Source: Collinsella sp. (lineage in GTDB: Bacteria > Actinomycetota > Coriobacteriia > Coriobacteriales > Coriobacteriaceae). From it: a stretch of DNA of 7,588 bases. Below, in pieces: positions 6,415-7,588 of the stretch. The DNA is taken from the NCBI GenBank assembly GCA_018382295.1, contig JAGZQF010000051.1, positions 1 through 7,588 on the forward strand, given 5' to 3'. Numbering within the stretch: the first letter of the stretch is position 1; every line of letters starts with the position of its first letter. The translations under genes were made by a program, and so were the position numbers. The notes beneath the pieces are model-generated. The model was not told the DNA's origin. It ran no database searches and saw only the letters and a list, made by a program, of their open reading frames with translations.

Positions 6415-7353
6415 CTACCCGCACAGGGTGGCTACTAGGGGGATGGTCAGGATGGAACAGAGGATCGACAGGAAGGTGCACTGCATCATGGGGCGTGCGT
6501 CCTTGCCGTATTGGAGGCAGTACAGCGTTCCGTTGCTGCCAACCGGCATTGCCATCTCGAGCACGAGTGTCGTGATAAACATGGGCGTCATGCCCGGCCA
6601 AACGCGAGCCACGGCAAGGCACGCCACGGGCACGATAACTAGGCGAAACGCTACGGCGACATAGGCACGCCAGTTGGTGAGCATATCGAGCGGACGATAC
6701 TTGGCGATAGACGAGCCCATGAGCAGCAGCGCCGCCGGGGTGGTCATGGTACCCACGATGGAAATCGAATCGCCCACCACGCCCCAATCGGTCCATCCCG
6801 TCAACACGATCACGAGCACAACAAGGCTCGCGATAAGGCCGGGATTTTTGCAGCAAGCCGCAAGGTTTCGCAGCTGCTTCTTAAGGCCGCCCTGTGCGCC
6901 ACTAAAGAGCATGACACCGACGGTAAACATAAATATATTGAGAGGGATGAGCGCAATCGAAGCATAGAGCAACGCCTGCTTGCCAAGCACTGCCTGAACA
7001 ACCGGAAAACCGATAAAGCCGGCATTACCAAAGAGCACGGCAAAGCGATACGAACATTCAGTGCCTTTGGGCACACGAAGAGCAGCCGTGACAACGAACG
7101 CAATAACGATCGCCACCACATACATGACGACAGACAAACCCATGAGCGAAAACGTATCGGCAACGCTCGGCAGCTGCACATCATCGCCCAATGCCGACGA
7201 AAGCACCAAGCACGGCAACGCCACCTGCAGCAAAAGACGCGAAAGCTCGCGCTCAAACTCGGCCTTCATAAACCCCAGCTTGGAGATACACCACCCCAAC
7301 AGGATCGGCAAAGAGACCGTCACCATCTGCAACGCCACGCTCGTAAAGCTCAT
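6415..7353 (-). CDS. AEC-family (auxin efflux carrier-like) permease
   Basis: This 312-aa hydrophobic protein has the family's usual length and about ten membrane segments: roughly residues 5-24, 36-53, 67-91, 103-123, 126-150, then 172-187, 195-213, 229-250, 256-275 and 289-309. A polar cytoplasmic loop (GGLKKQLRNLAACCKNPG, 155-172) separates the two halves. The family signature GNAGFIGFPVV (109-119) in the fourth segment is intact, and the paired site MPVGSN (269-274) is in the second half. Bacterial AEC proteins are secondary transporters of organic acids, amino acids or similar solutes; the substrate cannot be assigned here. The start is ATG 7351-7353, preceded by AGGAGG with 8 nt spacing. 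The gene is convergent with xfp and flanked on both sides by copies of the same repeat in opposite orientation, so it stands as its own transcription unit. Confidence 0.92.
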   Translation of the reverse strand: MSFTSVALQMVTVSLPILLGWCISKLGFMKAEFERELSRLLLQVALPCLVLSSALGDDVQLPSVADTFSLMGLSVVMYVVAIVIAFVVTAALRVPKGTECSYRFAVLFGNAGFIGFPVVQAVLGKQALLYASIALIPLNIFMFTVGVMLFSGAQGGLKKQLRNLAACCKNPGLIASLVVLVIVLTGWTDWGVVGDSISIVGTMTTPAALLLMGSSIAKYRPLDMLTNWRAYVAVAFRLVIVPVACLAVARVWPGMTPMFITTLVLEMAMPVGSNGTLYCLQYGKDARPMMQCTFLSILCSILTIPLVATLCG

Positions 7354-7383
7354 CTATTCCCCCTCCTATCTATCCCACGAGGG

Positions 7384-7588
7384 CCGGGGCGGCCTGGTTA
7401 GGTTTGGGAAGTGGGCTTCGCGAACTTCCCCGAGGAAGGGCACCCGCCCGGAGCAGGCCCTCTCGGCCGTTTCGTTTTGCGGGGCTGAAAATTTTTAATG
7501 CAATGGTGACTTTGCTGATGCTGCCCTGGAGACTGCGCATCTAACTTTGGTCAGCTAGGATTACATTGTCGGGGCCGGGGCGGCCGGG
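7384..7588. repeat. Inverted second copy of the intergenic repeat (copy B), continuing past the window
   Basis: Reading leftward, this copy matches copy A: unit B (about 7588-7458), then the hairpin arm 7460-7424 (identical to 6151-6115), the tip 7407-7429, then a degraded arm (about 7405-7384) resembling 6169-6195. The last bases (about 7571-7588, ggggccggggcggccggg) resemble 7382-7397, so another hairpin may begin at the window edge. No gene is visible here. The AEC ribosome site (about 7362-7367) lies just before it, so any AEC promoter must lie in or beyond this repeat. Confidence 0.75.

Noticed and set aside
6324..6575. Short plus-strand frame starting in the hairpin
   Set aside because: It is built from the palindrome and the antisense of the AEC gene. 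A similar peptide (EVREAHFP) appears in another shadow frame only because the DNA repeat is shared.
7061..7498. 145-codon plus-strand frame ending in the repeat
   Set aside because: Most of it is antisense to the AEC gene, and the rest is repeat DNA. No ribosome site or family match is evident.
6092..7588. CRISPR array or attC-like integron cassette
   Set aside because: Repeat copies are few, inverted, unevenly spaced and diverged. There is no regular spacer pattern, no integrase and no recognisable attC core sites.

Overview
This window is GC-rich bacterial chromosome. The gene families, codon use and architecture suggest an anaerobic actinobacterium, most likely a Coriobacteriia member close to Collinsella. 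That placement is inference: there is no rRNA or other phylogenetic marker. The window holds five protein genes and an unusual set of palindromic intergenic repeats. I see no tRNA, rRNA, CRISPR array or transposase.

Layout: (1) bases 2-982 (+) are the 3' part of a secreted cell-wall hydrolase with a PcsB/CwlO-type coiled coil and a C-terminal Cys/His (CHAP or NlpC/P60-like) domain. (2) Bases 983-1190 hold a 110-bp near-perfect palindrome and then a canonical terminator. (3) murB runs on the minus strand (1185-2147). (4) It is divergent from a LacI-family repressor gene (2331-3359, +). (5) A 204-bp regulatory gap follows, with TAAAACGTTTTA-type operators overlapping a TATACT -10 box. (6) xfp, phosphoketolase (3564-6092, +). 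(7) A 323-bp convergent intergenic element (6092-6414) is bounded by perfect 28-bp inverted ends that touch the stop codons on both sides. (8) An AEC-family permease gene lies on the minus strand (6415-7353). (9) A second, inverted copy of part of the repeat lies at 7384-7588 and runs off the window.

How the genes fit together: the LacI regulator and xfp look like a local repressor/target pair. Phosphoketolase splits xylulose-5-P (and often fructose-6-P) phosphorolytically to acetyl-phosphate, so the repressor probably links sugar supply to this bypass. Operator-like sites at the end of lacI and in front of xfp are spaced 105 and 21 bp apart (10 and 2 helical turns), which would suit DNA looping. 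A similar site sits in front of lacI and suggests autoregulation. The wall hydrolase and MurB both serve the cell envelope but are convergent, not an operon. The substrate of the AEC permease is not visible from context.

The most unusual content is the repeat family. Long hairpins follow the stop codons of three genes. One hairpin is a perfect 37-bp-arm palindrome. A 37-bp sequence and a longer diverged unit occur inverted on either side of the AEC gene. The 13-nt hairpin loop is flipped relative to its arms between two copies.
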